Positions 1-7,314 are shown, counted from the stretch's first letter. The stretch: DNA of 13,728 nucleotides from Chlamydia trachomatis (GCA_945861315.1 CAMAUB010000017.1:1-13728), one strand, 5' to 3'. The notes: generated from the sequence alone by a model not told the origin. Program-made: numbers and translations.

Positions 1-129
1 AAAATGAGAATTTGGGCCGCGTCAAAGCCTCGGGCTTGAACGATCGTAAACAACCCCATATTTCTAATATTGGGTCGTTTACGATCGTTCAATCGCGAGA
101 GCTTTCACGCTGGCCGAAATTCTCATTTT
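1..129. repeat. Long imperfect palindrome A (129 bp)
   Basis: The two ends are exact inverted copies over 13 bases (1-13 AAAATGAGAATTT against 117-129). An inner 16-base arm, TTGAACGATCGTAAAC at 36-51, is exactly inverted at 77-92. The stretches between pair with a few mismatches and one-base indels, so nearly the whole segment can fold back on itself around position 65. The left boundary coincides with the window edge and could extend further. One forward frame is open from position 3 to the TGA at 129-131 (43 codons), so the element may also form the tail of a gene entering from the left. There is no transposase. A MITE-like or RPE-like palindromic element is the best description. Confidence 0.8.
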
Positions 130-165
130 GAGCTTGGATGAGTATATAATCAAAAATGTATAATA

Positions 166-185
166 TCCTCAGTTTTGGGTTTATA
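166..185 (+). repeat. 20-base repeat, inverted partner at 2911-2930
   Basis: The sequence around CAGTTTTGGGTTTATA matches the reverse strand of 2911-2930 at 18 of 20 positions. The two copies therefore bracket the response regulator, kinase and dioxygenase genes in opposite orientation. The copy here is a half-site only; the other copy belongs to a full hairpin. A TATAAT box at 159-164 lies just upstream and could be the -10 of the regulator promoter, but its best -35 (TTGGAT, 134-139) is 19 bases away, so the promoter is not called. Confidence 0.5.
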
Positions 186-218
186 GAGTTATAAAATTTA
201 AAAACTAAAGATGTATTA

Positions 219-668
219 ATGAAAAATAATCTAAGAGCGATATTAATAGCAGATGATGATCTGGGCGATTGCCAATTGATTCAAAAAGCGTTGGAAGAAA
301 ATTGCTTGAAAAACCCTTTGAATTTTGTTCATGATGGAGAAGAGTTGATGCAGTACCTTAAAGGTGAGGGCAAATTCAACGATAGAGCTCAATTTCCAGA
401 ACCTTGCATAATCTTTGTCGATCTTAATATGCCAAAGAAGGATGGGCGAGAGGCTATAGAGGAAATTAAAAGCTCTGAACTATTCAAATCCTACCCTATT
501 ATTGTAATGACAAACTCAGTTGCTGAAGAAGATATTGTTAGATCATATGAACTTGGAGTAAACTCTTATATTCAAAAACCTTTGACGTTTGAAAATTTAA
601 TAAAAGTTATAAAATCAATCAAAAATTATTGGTTTGAAATTGTTATTTTACCATCATCTAATAGGTAG
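219..668 (+). CDS. Rcp1-like single-domain response regulator
   Basis: This 149-residue protein is a stand-alone receiver (CheY-like) domain with no DNA-binding output domain. The acidic pair is Asp12/Asp13, the probable phosphoacceptor is Asp68 in FVDLNMP, the switch threonine is Thr98 and the conserved lysine is Lys120 in the KP pair. The long loop before the phosphorylation site and the C-terminal YWFEIVILP stretch are typical of the Rcp1 family, which takes phosphate from PAS- or phytochrome-type kinases lacking their own receiver. The kinase encoded 55 bp downstream is the obvious partner. The ribosome-binding site is weak (AAAG about 8 bases upstream). Output is presumably by protein-protein contact in the cytoplasm. 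Family call is sure; pathway is unknown. Confidence 0.92.
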   Translation: MKNNLRAILIADDDLGDCQLIQKALEENCLKNPLNFVHDGEELMQYLKGEGKFNDRAQFPEPCIIFVDLNMPKKDGREAIEEIKSSELFKSYPIIVMTNSVAEEDIVRSYELGVNSYIQKPLTFENLIKVIKSIKNYWFEIVILPSSNR

Positions 669-670
669 TT

Positions 671-727
671 ATGACATTTTCAGTTAAGCTACCTCTAAAA
701 CAATCTGGTATTGGGAGCAATAAATGA
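671..727 (+). pseudogene. C-terminal remnant of a second histidine kinase
   Basis: Read from 671, this frame gives MTFSVKLPLKQSGIGSNK and stops at TGA 725-727. The TFSVKLPLKQ part matches TFSVKLPIKQ at the C terminus of the intact kinase just downstream at 9 of 10 residues, while the codons differ at many third positions. This is the last beta-strand of a histidine-kinase ATPase domain. It overlaps the next start codon as ATGA (724-727), a coupled arrangement normally seen between two complete genes. I infer that a full paralogous kinase gene once lay between the response regulator and the present kinase and lost everything but its tail by deletion. It may still be translated as a short peptide that helps coupling. 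Confidence 0.65.
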
Positions 728-1839
728 AAAATGAATTTTCGGATAGTCTTATTGAAAACATCTTAGAACACTCGCCTACAGCTATTTTCGTCACAGATGA
801 AAATGGTTTAATACTCTTTGTAAATCACGAGGCGTATGAGTTATTTGGTTATTCAAAAGAGGAACTTTTGGGTCAAGAAGTAGAAATATTACTCCCACTG
901 CATATGCGAACTAAGCATCGTTGCCAGAGAGCAGATTTTATAGCACACAATAGTGGACCGAGAAAAATGGGAGAGGGGAGAGATCTTTTTGGAATGCACA
1001 AAAATGGAAGTTATATTCCTATTGAAATTGGATTGAATCCCATGTCAATCAAAGGGACACAATATGTTATTGCTACGATTATCAATATCACTGAGAGAAA
1101 GCGCAAGCAAGATCAACAACTCAATCAATTAATTAATAATCTCGAGCGCTCAAATAAAGAACTTGAAGAGTATGCTCATATCATCTCACATGATCTACAA
1201 AACCCGCTCTCAGTTATCCTCTCTTATTCAGAAATTCTAGAGAATGAGTTGCCAAATGAAAATCAAAAAGAACTGGTTGATAGAATTCGAAAGTGTGCAA
1301 CCCGTATGAATAAGCTTATCTCAAATTTATTAGAGCTTTCACGCATGACTAGTAAAAAATCAGAATTTACTGTGATTGATCTAAATGAGCTTCTCAATAG
1401 TTTGATTGCAGAGCTAAAGATTTTGCCTAACTATAAAGAGTTAGAAGTTGAAGTGGATCGCTTAGGAACCATTGAGGCAAATGCAACCCTTGTGGGGTTA
1501 CTTTTTCAAAATTTGTTGATAAATGCTTCAAAGTATTGCAAGCCTGGCCGCTCTGCTATCGTACATATTAGTGGGCGGGTAGATGGAGAATTCTATAGTT
1601 TAGATTTCAAGGATAATGGAATTGGCATGAATGATACCTCAACAATTTTTTCTCTTTTTAAACGACTTCCAACTAGTGATGAGAGTGTTCCAGGTTATGG
1701 AATTGGGCTTGCAATGAGCAAAAAGATTGTTGAGCTTCACTCTGGAGAGATTTCTGTTCAAAGTGTTGAAGGGGTTGGAACAACATTTAGTGTAAAATTG
1801 CCGATCAAACAAAACTTCACACTTGACGATCAAGGATAA
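724..1839 (+). CDS. PAS-domain sensor histidine kinase
   Basis: A 371-residue cytoplasmic two-component kinase with no membrane helix. A PAS sensor domain covers about residues 8-125 and ends in the common ITERKRKQ linker, followed by a helical segment and a dimerisation/phosphoacceptor domain with His156 in ISHDLQNPL. The ATPase domain shows the N box (NLLINASKY, Asn263 and Asn267), the G1 box DNGIGM (from Asp297), the F-box-like IFSLFKRL and the G2 box GYGIGLA (324-330). It ends with GTTFSVKLP. The HDLQNPL H-box resembles that of phytochrome-type kinases, which fits the Rcp1-like regulator upstream. The start is supported by GGGAG at 713-717. The PAS ligand cannot be told; no haem or cysteine ligand site is evident. 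Confidence 0.93.
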   Translation: MKNEFSDSLIENILEHSPTAIFVTDENGLILFVNHEAYELFGYSKEELLGQEVEILLPLHMRTKHRCQRADFIAHNSGPRKMGEGRDLFGMHKNGSYIPIEIGLNPMSIKGTQYVIATIINITERKRKQDQQLNQLINNLERSNKELEEYAHIISHDLQNPLSVILSYSEILENELPNENQKELVDRIRKCATRMNKLISNLLELSRMTSKKSEFTVIDLNELLNSLIAELKILPNYKELEVEVDRLGTIEANATLVGLLFQNLLINASKYCKPGRSAIVHISGRVDGEFYSLDFKDNGIGMNDTSTIFSLFKRLPTSDESVPGYGIGLAMSKKIVELHSGEISVQSVEGVGTTFSVKLPIKQNFTLDDQG

Positions 1840-1904
1840 ATAGAAGATATTTCAAGAGGGAATTGCAAAACTCCAATAGGAACAAAATATATAGGATAGC
1901 CAAG

Positions 1905-2897
1905 ATGAAACATTCATTTATCACAAAAGAAAAACTCCCTTTAGTGATTGAGCCCGATCATACACCTCCTTCCTTTGAGGAGTTTCTCTCGTATGTAAGA
2001 GAGCACAGAGATGAGCTTGCAAAATTAGTTGTGAAGCATGCTGGGATCTTATTCCGAGGTTTCCCAATTGAGGGAGCTGATGGCTTTAATTCTGTCATTG
2101 AAGCATTAGGCTTGGGTCGCACTCTTAATTATATTGGGGGAGATAGTCCAAGAGATAAGGTGAAGGGGAAGGTCTATACATCTACAGAAGCTCCACCCTC
2201 ATTGAAAATCCCTCTGCACAATGAGATGAGTTTTATCAAGCACTATCCAAAACACATCTATTTCTATTGCCAAACTCCTTCAGCTAGTGGGGGAGCAACT
2301 ATTTTGGGAGATGCACGTGAGATTTATCGCGCTATGCCCTTGCAGATTCGTCAAGAGTTTCAGCAACAGGGACTGCGCTATGTTTCAAACTACTATGGGA
2401 AAAGTATTCTCTTTGACATCATCAATCGTCTACAGCGCTCTCATAAGACGTGGATGGAAGCTTTTGAAACAACCAATCGAGATGAAGTTGAGCGCATGTG
2501 CAAAGAGAATGAATTTGAGCATCGCTGGAATGGAGATTGGCTTGAAATTGCGCAACAATGCCCAGCAACCATCAACCATGAGACAACAGGAGAAGCTATT
2601 TGGTTCAATCAGGCGCATCTCTACGATTTTAATCCAAAGCTCATAGGATTTTGGAACTGGATAGGAACAAAAGTTGTCTACTCCCGTCCTCACACGATTA
2701 TGCATGAAATATTTTATGGAAATGGGAAGAAAATCCCCAAAAAATATCTTTATTCTGTCATGGATGTTTTGGATCAAAAAACTATTGCCTATCCTTGGCA
2801 AAAAAGAGACCTTCTTGTCCTTGATAATGTCTTGGCGATGCACGGGCGGGCTCCATTTGAAGGGAAAAGAAAAATTTTAACAGCACTATCTAAATAA
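1905..2897 (+). CDS. TauD/SyrP-type Fe(II)/2-oxoglutarate dioxygenase
   Basis: A 330-residue member of the TauD/TfdA superfamily, closest in style to SyrP-like hydroxylases of amino-acid-derived natural products. These enzymes couple oxidation of a substrate to decarboxylation of 2-oxoglutarate. The iron ligands are visible: His105 and Glu107 in LHNEMSF (a His-X-Glu variant seen in this subgroup) and the distal His313 in MHGRAPFEGKR, with Arg322 as the probable 2-oxoglutarate anchor. ATG 1905 was chosen because it has AGGA (1893-1896) at good spacing and places the family-like LPLVIEP near the N terminus; an in-frame TTG at 1863 would add 14 residues. It follows the kinase by 65 bp and is followed by a hairpin. 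Active site looks intact; substrate unknown. Confidence 0.88.
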   Translation: MKHSFITKEKLPLVIEPDHTPPSFEEFLSYVREHRDELAKLVVKHAGILFRGFPIEGADGFNSVIEALGLGRTLNYIGGDSPRDKVKGKVYTSTEAPPSLKIPLHNEMSFIKHYPKHIYFYCQTPSASGGATILGDAREIYRAMPLQIRQEFQQQGLRYVSNYYGKSILFDIINRLQRSHKTWMEAFETTNRDEVERMCKENEFEHRWNGDWLEIAQQCPATINHETTGEAIWFNQAHLYDFNPKLIGFWNWIGTKVVYSRPHTIMHEIFYGNGKKIPKKYLYSVMDVLDQKTIAYPWQKRDLLVLDNVLAMHGRAPFEGKRKILTALSK

Positions 2898-2899
2898 CT

Positions 2900-2927
2900 T
2901 GAGTTTTGGGTATAAACCCAAAACTCA
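2900..2927 (+). terminator. Strong hairpin after the dioxygenase gene
   Basis: A perfect 12-bp stem (TGAGTTTTGGGT at 2900-2911 against 2916-2927) with a 4-base loop begins two bases after the dioxygenase stop codon. No clean run of T follows; the downstream sequence is GGTAAATAAAAATTC. It may be a terminator or mRNA-stabilising hairpin. It also contains a copy of the 166-185 repeat on the opposite strand, so it could be a small repeated element rather than a dedicated terminator. Confidence 0.55.
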
Positions 2928-2930
2928 GGT
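2911..2930 (-). repeat. 20-base repeat, inverted partner of 166-185
   Basis: Read on the minus strand this segment matches 166-185 at 18 of 20 bases, including GAGTTTTGGGTTTATA against CAGTTTTGGGTTTATA. It overlaps the hairpin after the dioxygenase gene. Confidence 0.5.
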
Positions 2931-2987
2931 AAATAAAAATTCTTTAATCACAATAAAATGATCTTTTTTGTTATGATTTAATGTCTT

Positions 2988-3263
2988 ATGGCTATAGCTA
3001 GCAAAAGGGAATTCTATCATCCAGAGAATGTTAGACCTCACGCACGTGATTTTTGTGCGAGGTCTATAGCATTAACTTTGATTGTACTATCGCTCATTGG
3101 CCTTATCTGTGGTATCATTGCTTACCATGCTGCTACGAATGGGTCTACGCTAACTTCCTTTTCATCAGTTACCTTGGAAAACAGCTATTTTATGATGGGT
3201 GGTTTTTCTTTAGTTTTTCTTCTTTCAGCATCAGCTCTTGCCTATTTTGTAAAAAAACCATAG
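2988..3263 (+). CDS. Small two-helix membrane protein, unknown function
   Basis: A 91-residue protein that I do not recognise. About 25 polar N-terminal residues are followed by a hydrophobic helix near residues 26-48, a short Ser/Thr-rich loop, and a second helix near 67-88 ending in KKP. This suggests two inner-membrane spans with both ends on the same side. There is no clear Shine-Dalgarno sequence. TATGAT at 2972-2977 is a possible -10 box about 10 bases before the start, so the transcript leader may be very short. The next gene starts 11 bp after its stop, which suggests co-transcription. The frame is favoured over an overlapping one because it gives a sensible hydrophobicity pattern. 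Confidence 0.6.
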   Translation: MAIASKREFYHPENVRPHARDFCARSIALTLIVLSLIGLICGIIAYHAATNGSTLTSFSSVTLENSYFMMGGFSLVFLLSASALAYFVKKP

Positions 3264-3274
3264 CATAAAAATTT

Positions 3275-4366
3275 ATGCTTGTTTCTCTTTACGACCACTC
3301 AAATATTGATACAATTGTTTGGCCCAAAACACAGATGGGAGCAACTGCTAAAGCAGTGCTTCTACCAATGATTCGTGATGGAGTGACACCTTACATTTCG
3401 AATGTTGAAACAACGCTTAACTTACTCAAACTGGATGAACACTTAATTCCACTCACAATCAATGAGCGTGAATATCACAGCTCTTATCTTACTTCGAATT
3501 ATTATATTATATCTGGAAAACAAGAAAAGCTTTCAAAATCAACAATTCGTCGAAGTCTTGTCACAGCAGCGGGTGGTTTTTTTAAAGGAATTAAAATTAA
3601 TCGTAGCGTTCTCATCAATAATTGGCTTATCAGTTCAAATATTTTACCAAGTCTGACGCTTCAGCAGCTCAATACAATCACGCAGTTTTTAATTGTTGCT
3701 TTTCCAACGCATTCAATCAATTTTCGCTCTTTGTATGATGATTCTATAAGTTCTTTTAAGCAGCTTAAATATGCTCTATTTCAAGCTCGAGAGATCTTTG
3801 GCTATGATCCTAAATGGAAGCAGACGTTGACCTCTCAAGCACGTTATCACCATCGTCGGGATAGACGACTTGTGAATAAGTTAGGCTATTTAGTGCTTAG
3901 AAATAATGAACTGATAGGGCGTGAAAAACGGATCTGTGAGCTGAACCGAAAGATATATATTGACAAGCATACAAAATATGGCCCAGCTTATACGGAGAAG
4001 TTTTTTCAAGTAGCTCTTTTATCGCCACTATTTGATTTTGTGGCTCTTGAAAAAGATGGAGTTATTGAAGGCGTTTTTGCAGCTTATAAAGGAGAACAAA
4101 AAATGTGTGTTCCCATCTTTGGTTATGACCCAGAACATCCACAAATGAGCCAAATCTATCGCATGCTCACACTACTTGTGATCGATGAATCAGAACACTG
4201 CGGCCTGTTTCTCAATGATGGGACGGGCGGAGATGTGACAAAGCAGCTGCGAGGGATGCAGAAATTCCCTGAATACGCAGCAATCTATGCACGCCATTTA
4301 CGCCCTCTTCGCCGCTCATTTTGGGCTCTTGCCGATCACTTTACAACTTCACCAACAATAAAGTGA
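3275..4366 (+). CDS. GNAT/FemAB-like putative acyl or aminoacyl transferase
   Basis: A 363-residue protein of uncertain family. The C-terminal half (about residues 180-345) has the texture of a GNAT/FemAB-like fold: a strand reading FDFVALEKDGVIEGVFAAY, a helix starting at SQIYRMLTLLVIDESE, a strand GLFLNDGTG, and a terminal LRGMQKFPEYAAIYARHL region like that of acyltransferases in peptidoglycan and natural-product pathways. The N-terminal half has no recognisable motif. The start ATG lies inside a small palindrome (AGCATAAA at 3262-3269 paired with 3272-3279), which could occlude initiation; an alternative ATG at 3335 would remove 20 residues. It lies 11 bp after the membrane-protein gene and its 3' end overlaps the convergent BtaA-like gene by 31 bp. 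Family assignment is tentative. Confidence 0.6.
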   Translation: MLVSLYDHSNIDTIVWPKTQMGATAKAVLLPMIRDGVTPYISNVETTLNLLKLDEHLIPLTINEREYHSSYLTSNYYIISGKQEKLSKSTIRRSLVTAAGGFFKGIKINRSVLINNWLISSNILPSLTLQQLNTITQFLIVAFPTHSINFRSLYDDSISSFKQLKYALFQAREIFGYDPKWKQTLTSQARYHHRRDRRLVNKLGYLVLRNNELIGREKRICELNRKIYIDKHTKYGPAYTEKFFQVALLSPLFDFVALEKDGVIEGVFAAYKGEQKMCVPIFGYDPEHPQMSQIYRMLTLLVIDESEHCGLFLNDGTGGDVTKQLRGMQKFPEYAAIYARHLRPLRRSFWALADHFTTSPTIK

Positions 4367-5409
4367 TAGACTAAGCAATTGTCTTCATGTTCAAGCTTGG
4401 TTTCAAGCTTTTTGTCTCTCTTAAAAAATTTCTCTAGATGCTTAGGGATTGTATAATTGGTCAAAAATTGACGAATGCAGAAGCGAGAACCTGGTTTTGC
4501 AACACGCACCAAAGAGGTAACCATGCGTTCGAAGACAGCCTTGGGAATGTAGGAGGCGACATCAGACATTGAAAAACAGTCAAAGCTATTGTCTGGTGCT
4601 CTTTCAAGGTAAGAAATCAAATCGATTGTTTCAAAGCAGATTCTATCGAGTTGCTTTTTAATGATGGGTACATATTTTTCTGAGAGATAAGGAGGGAGAT
4701 GCTTGCGATCAAGATTTCCTTTTAAAATTAAACTCATCAAAACACTCTCTTTTGCAAGTGCTTGATTCAAGTACCGATTGATGCGGAAGTGCAAAAACTT
4801 GCCAACATGTATATTTGAATCAACATATTCATAAAGACCGGGGTCTTTTAAAAAGCGTCTAAAAGGATGGACAAATGTGAAAATAGCTTGCCAGCTGCGT
4901 GTGTCGAACTCTTTTTTAACAAATGCAATTTGTTCATTGAGATCATCAAAGGAGAAAAGTTTTTCAATTTTTTTCTTTCGACAGGTGCGTGCAATGGTTG
5001 ATGTGAATTTCGCCATCTTTTCAATAGCACCTTCAAAAAGAACACCCTTTTGAATTTTTGAACGATGTTGTTGCCAGAGTTGGTCTGAAGAGTGAGATAA
5101 ATGCTTTCTTATCTTATCATAGTGGTTAAGCCGCTTTTTCATGGGGTTCAGACCTAAAAAAGCGAGATATTCATCGTAATCAAATGATTTGAGCGCAGCA
5201 ACTTTTAAATCAAAAAGAGCATTCTGAATGGGGTTAGCATCGATTGTGACAATTTCTTTGCACGGTACGGAAAGAAGATTTAAAGGGCGGTCGCCACTAG
5301 CTGTTACACAAAGAACCCGATGAGTTGGCTTAATCTGTAAGGCTTGTTGTTCAGTTTTCCAATCTTCATTTCCGAAACTATAACTTAGACGTGTGTAGAA
5401 ATTTCCCAT
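4336..5409 (-). CDS. DUF3419/BtaA-like 3-amino-3-carboxypropyl transferase
   Basis: This 357-residue protein is a class I SAM-dependent enzyme of the DUF3419 family. The SAM loop is VLCVTASGDRPLNLL (residues 32-46), followed by the acidic strand-2 motif VTIDANPIQ with Asp57 and then the family-typical ALFDLKVAAL. A later motif FDCFSMSDVASYIP lies near 276-289. The founding member BtaA moves the 3-amino-3-carboxypropyl group of SAM to diacylglycerol in betaine-lipid synthesis. No BtaB-type N-methyltransferase is seen in the window, so the product may stop at the aminocarboxypropyl stage or the acceptor may differ. AAGGA three bases before the ATG is a close but plausible ribosome-binding site. 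It lies 12 bp after the outer-membrane protein gene, so the two are probably one operon. Family sure, acceptor unknown. Confidence 0.85.
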   Translation of the reverse strand: MGNFYTRLSYSFGNEDWKTEQQALQIKPTHRVLCVTASGDRPLNLLSVPCKEIVTIDANPIQNALFDLKVAALKSFDYDEYLAFLGLNPMKKRLNHYDKIRKHLSHSSDQLWQQHRSKIQKGVLFEGAIEKMAKFTSTIARTCRKKKIEKLFSFDDLNEQIAFVKKEFDTRSWQAIFTFVHPFRRFLKDPGLYEYVDSNIHVGKFLHFRINRYLNQALAKESVLMSLILKGNLDRKHLPPYLSEKYVPIIKKQLDRICFETIDLISYLERAPDNSFDCFSMSDVASYIPKAVFERMVTSLVRVAKPGSRFCIRQFLTNYTIPKHLEKFFKRDKKLETKLEHEDNCLVYHFIVGEVVK

Positions 5410-5421
5410 GTGTCCTTAGTG

Positions 5422-6159
5422 TTAGAAGTTTGCAACAAGAGCGATTCTTGCGCCTAGTAAAATAAATTTAGTATCCAAGTAATCGCTTGGATAGTCTTCT
5501 CTCCCTCCATAATGACGAAATTCATAGAAGGGAGTGAGTGAGAAACGTAGATTCATACGTGTACATGAGGGAGATAAGACAAGTGGAAGCTCAATGCGCA
5601 CATTAATTTCTTCATTCATTTTTAAAACCACATCGTCATGAGCTGGATCATCTGAAATCTTTGTTTGCGCCTTTTGCATAAACATCATTTTGAAGCTAAA
5701 TCCCATACTTAGCAAAGATGACGAATAGACTCCAGATAAAAAACCAACAGGGATGTAGTTAAAGGTATCTGTGAATTTAAATGGGATTGGTGTAGGAGGG
5801 AAAAAATCATTCACTTCGTGGTAATAGCCATAGCCACTAAAGAGGAAAAAGAAATGATTTTTATCTGAGAAGGAGCAGCCAACTCTCCCTTCATAAACTT
5901 TATCTGTTAAAATGGAGGAAATTGGACGCTGAGATCCTGTGTGGCCTATAAGTTTTGCAGAACCATAAAAATAATCTCCTCCGAAATAAAAGCGTTGCAA
6001 ACGATTATAAGAGAGGCGTATCCCATCTATACGCCCATTTTGTTGCGTTCCACCATCACGCATACGTTTGATATGTGCGCTCTCCATGCCAACTGAAAAT
6101 TGCGCATGAAGCGTTGAGGTTGCGAAGGTTATTAATAGACACCTTGCGTAACTTCCCAT
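5422..6159 (-). CDS. Putative outer-membrane beta-barrel protein
   Basis: A 245-residue protein beginning with a classical signal peptide (MGSYARCLLITFATSTLHA, cleavage probably before the Gln) and followed by alternating aromatic/polar stretches typical of barrel strands, for example RFYFGGDYFYGSAKL and HFFFLFSGYGYYHEV. It ends in LVANF, and a C-terminal Phe is the usual signal for outer-membrane assembly. The frame stays open upstream to an ATG at 6279, but those 40 residues are highly charged and encoded by a palindromic element, and only the start at 6159 puts the signal peptide at the N terminus. The start codon and first eight or so codons lie in or against the end of that element. No specific family was recognised. 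Confidence 0.72.
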   Translation of the reverse strand: MGSYARCLLITFATSTLHAQFSVGMESAHIKRMRDGGTQQNGRIDGIRLSYNRLQRFYFGGDYFYGSAKLIGHTGSQRPISSILTDKVYEGRVGCSFSDKNHFFFLFSGYGYYHEVNDFFPPTPIPFKFTDTFNYIPVGFLSGVYSSSLLSMGFSFKMMFMQKAQTKISDDPAHDDVVLKMNEEINVRIELPLVLSPSCTRMNLRFSLTPFYEFRHYGGREDYPSDYLDTKFILLGARIALVANF

Positions 6160-6304
6160 GGTCGTTAAATGGATTTTTTTGCGTATTTTTTTTTCGTTCG
6201 TTTTTCGCCTACTCCATTTGAGTATATCAAAAAACGCACGGAAAAAATCTACGCAAAAATATCTCATTTCTCGACTCATGATAAGTTACGCAGGATGTCT
6301 AATA
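6133..6304. repeat. Palindromic element B at the start of the barrel gene
   Basis: The ends 6133-6154 and 6283-6304 are inverted copies of AAGTTACGCA..TGTCTA with 19 of 22 bases identical. The interior also pairs: 6155-6216 resembles the reverse complement of 6219-6282, sharing ATG.GTCG, TTTTTGCGTA and CGTTTTT blocks, and the centre is TACTC-CATTT-GAGTA. The whole is about 172 bp. It covers the start codon and first codons of the barrel gene on the minus strand, and mirrors them on the plus strand as ATG 6278 followed by ISYAGCLI and a stop. It is open in at least one frame on each strand. No transposase is present. Confidence 0.75.
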
Positions 6305-6589
6305 TAAGAATCAATTTCATGTTAGCTACAATTTTTCATCGTATCATGAATTAAAATTTCAATTGAGAAAAAAGATCTGTTAATCTTATCATTTTCTTAA
6401 CGGAATATTTGGTTTACTTGGAAATCAGACGTCTCGACAATTTTTTTTCTAAAGTAGCATTCATAATTTTGCTGATCTTCAAAAGGTTAGCTTAGATCCT
6501 TTAATTTCTGCCTAGTAAAAATCTTGCCGAAATGTCCCATGGCTGAGTGAGCAAAAATCTCTAAAAAAAACCCAATCAGGAGGCATTTT
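6305..6589. other. AT-rich intergenic region, no gene seen
   Basis: Together with palindrome B this forms a gap of about 430 bp between the divergent barrel gene and the secreted-protein gene. It has oligo-T and oligo-A runs (6441-6448, 6563-6570) and a CATAAT box at 6462-6467, but no -35 at proper spacing, no RNA gene and no plausible coding frame. It presumably carries the promoter of the downstream gene. Confidence 0.5.
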
Positions 6590-7282
6590 ATGCACGCTTT
6601 ACTAATGATGACGATGATTTCATCTGTAGCATTTGCTCAGATTGTCACACTTACAACCGACCACGAAGAATTCCTTTTCAATGTACATCCAGAGGAGACT
6701 ATTTCAGAGATTATCGAGCAAGCTAGCCCTTTCTTAGGCGATGATGATTTGATAATCCTTGAGATTTCAAGGAAACGTAATGCATTTAAATTTTGGGATC
6801 ACCAAGCACGTAATCAAGGGCAATACCTAGGTTATCCTCGTAACTATGAAGCGGGTATAAGTCGTGAAGAGAAAGGATATATTCACTACATTATCACAAC
6901 ACTGGCCAATAAAACGCTTGTTACTATTGCAAAATCTAGGACTGAGCTTGAAAATGCTGGAGATCGAATCGACCATGTCCATCCTCTTCATTTTTTAAGA
7001 ACAGTTTTTACAGATGAGGAGTTAAAAGTTGGTATTCGCAACATTCGTGGGAAAGGGTGGGTGTGGCACTCATTCACAGCAGGTTTGAAAGATACACTTA
7101 GTACAGAGCTTGATATCGGTAACATAAAAGAAGAGTATGTGATTGATTTTGCACAAGCTGTCGAACTCAATCCAAACATCATTCGTCCATTTATTCAAGC
7201 TCGCAATTGGGATGGGTTGATTGATGCTTTGATCAATGAAATTCCGCGAAAGAATAATGACCGTGACCGTTACGACTGCTAG
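6590..7282 (+). CDS. Secreted protein of unknown function
   Basis: A 230-residue protein with a short signal peptide (residues 1-16, ending AFA before Gln17). The start has a strong ribosome-binding site, AGGAGG at 6578-6583, six bases before the ATG. I do not recognise the family. Residues 17-60 (IVTLTTDHEEFLFNV, then PEETISEIIEQA, then DDLIILEIS) follow a strand-strand-helix-strand pattern reminiscent of a ubiquitin-like beta-grasp, which is only a shape resemblance. The C-terminal half (about 130-215) is helical and well conserved in appearance (HPLHFLRTVFTDEELKVGIR). It ends in a charged tail with a terminal Cys. It is convergent with acetate kinase, 32 bp away, and may act in the periplasm or be exported. 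Confidence 0.65.
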   Translation: MHALLMMTMISSVAFAQIVTLTTDHEEFLFNVHPEETISEIIEQASPFLGDDDLIILEISRKRNAFKFWDHQARNQGQYLGYPRNYEAGISREEKGYIHYIITTLANKTLVTIAKSRTELENAGDRIDHVHPLHFLRTVFTDEELKVGIRNIRGKGWVWHSFTAGLKDTLSTELDIGNIKEEYVIDFAQAVELNPNIIRPFIQARNWDGLIDALINEIPRKNNDRDRYDC

Positions 7283-7314
7283 ACGAACTCTAATATTTTT
7301 TTGCGAGAGGCTGT

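Noticed and set aside
145..150. TATAAT as the -10 of a promoter with TTGAGC at 128-133
   Set aside because: The spacer is only 11 bases, and no better -35 is present at 16-18 bases.
724..1110. Haem-binding FixL-type PAS domain in the kinase
   Set aside because: The spacing and surrounding residues of the FixL haem-ligand histidine motif are not seen; ligand left open.
4336..4366. Convergent 31-bp gene overlap as a regulatory antisense site
   Set aside because: Short 3' overlaps of convergent genes are common, and nothing in the sequence points to regulation.
6160..6279. A 40-residue N-terminal extension of the barrel protein
   Set aside because: It would bury the signal peptide and is encoded wholly by the palindrome; the ATG at 6159 is more credible.
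6169..6354. A plus-strand open frame across palindrome B
   Set aside because: It consists mostly of the inverted repeat and low-complexity sequence, with no ribosome-binding site and no protein-like composition.
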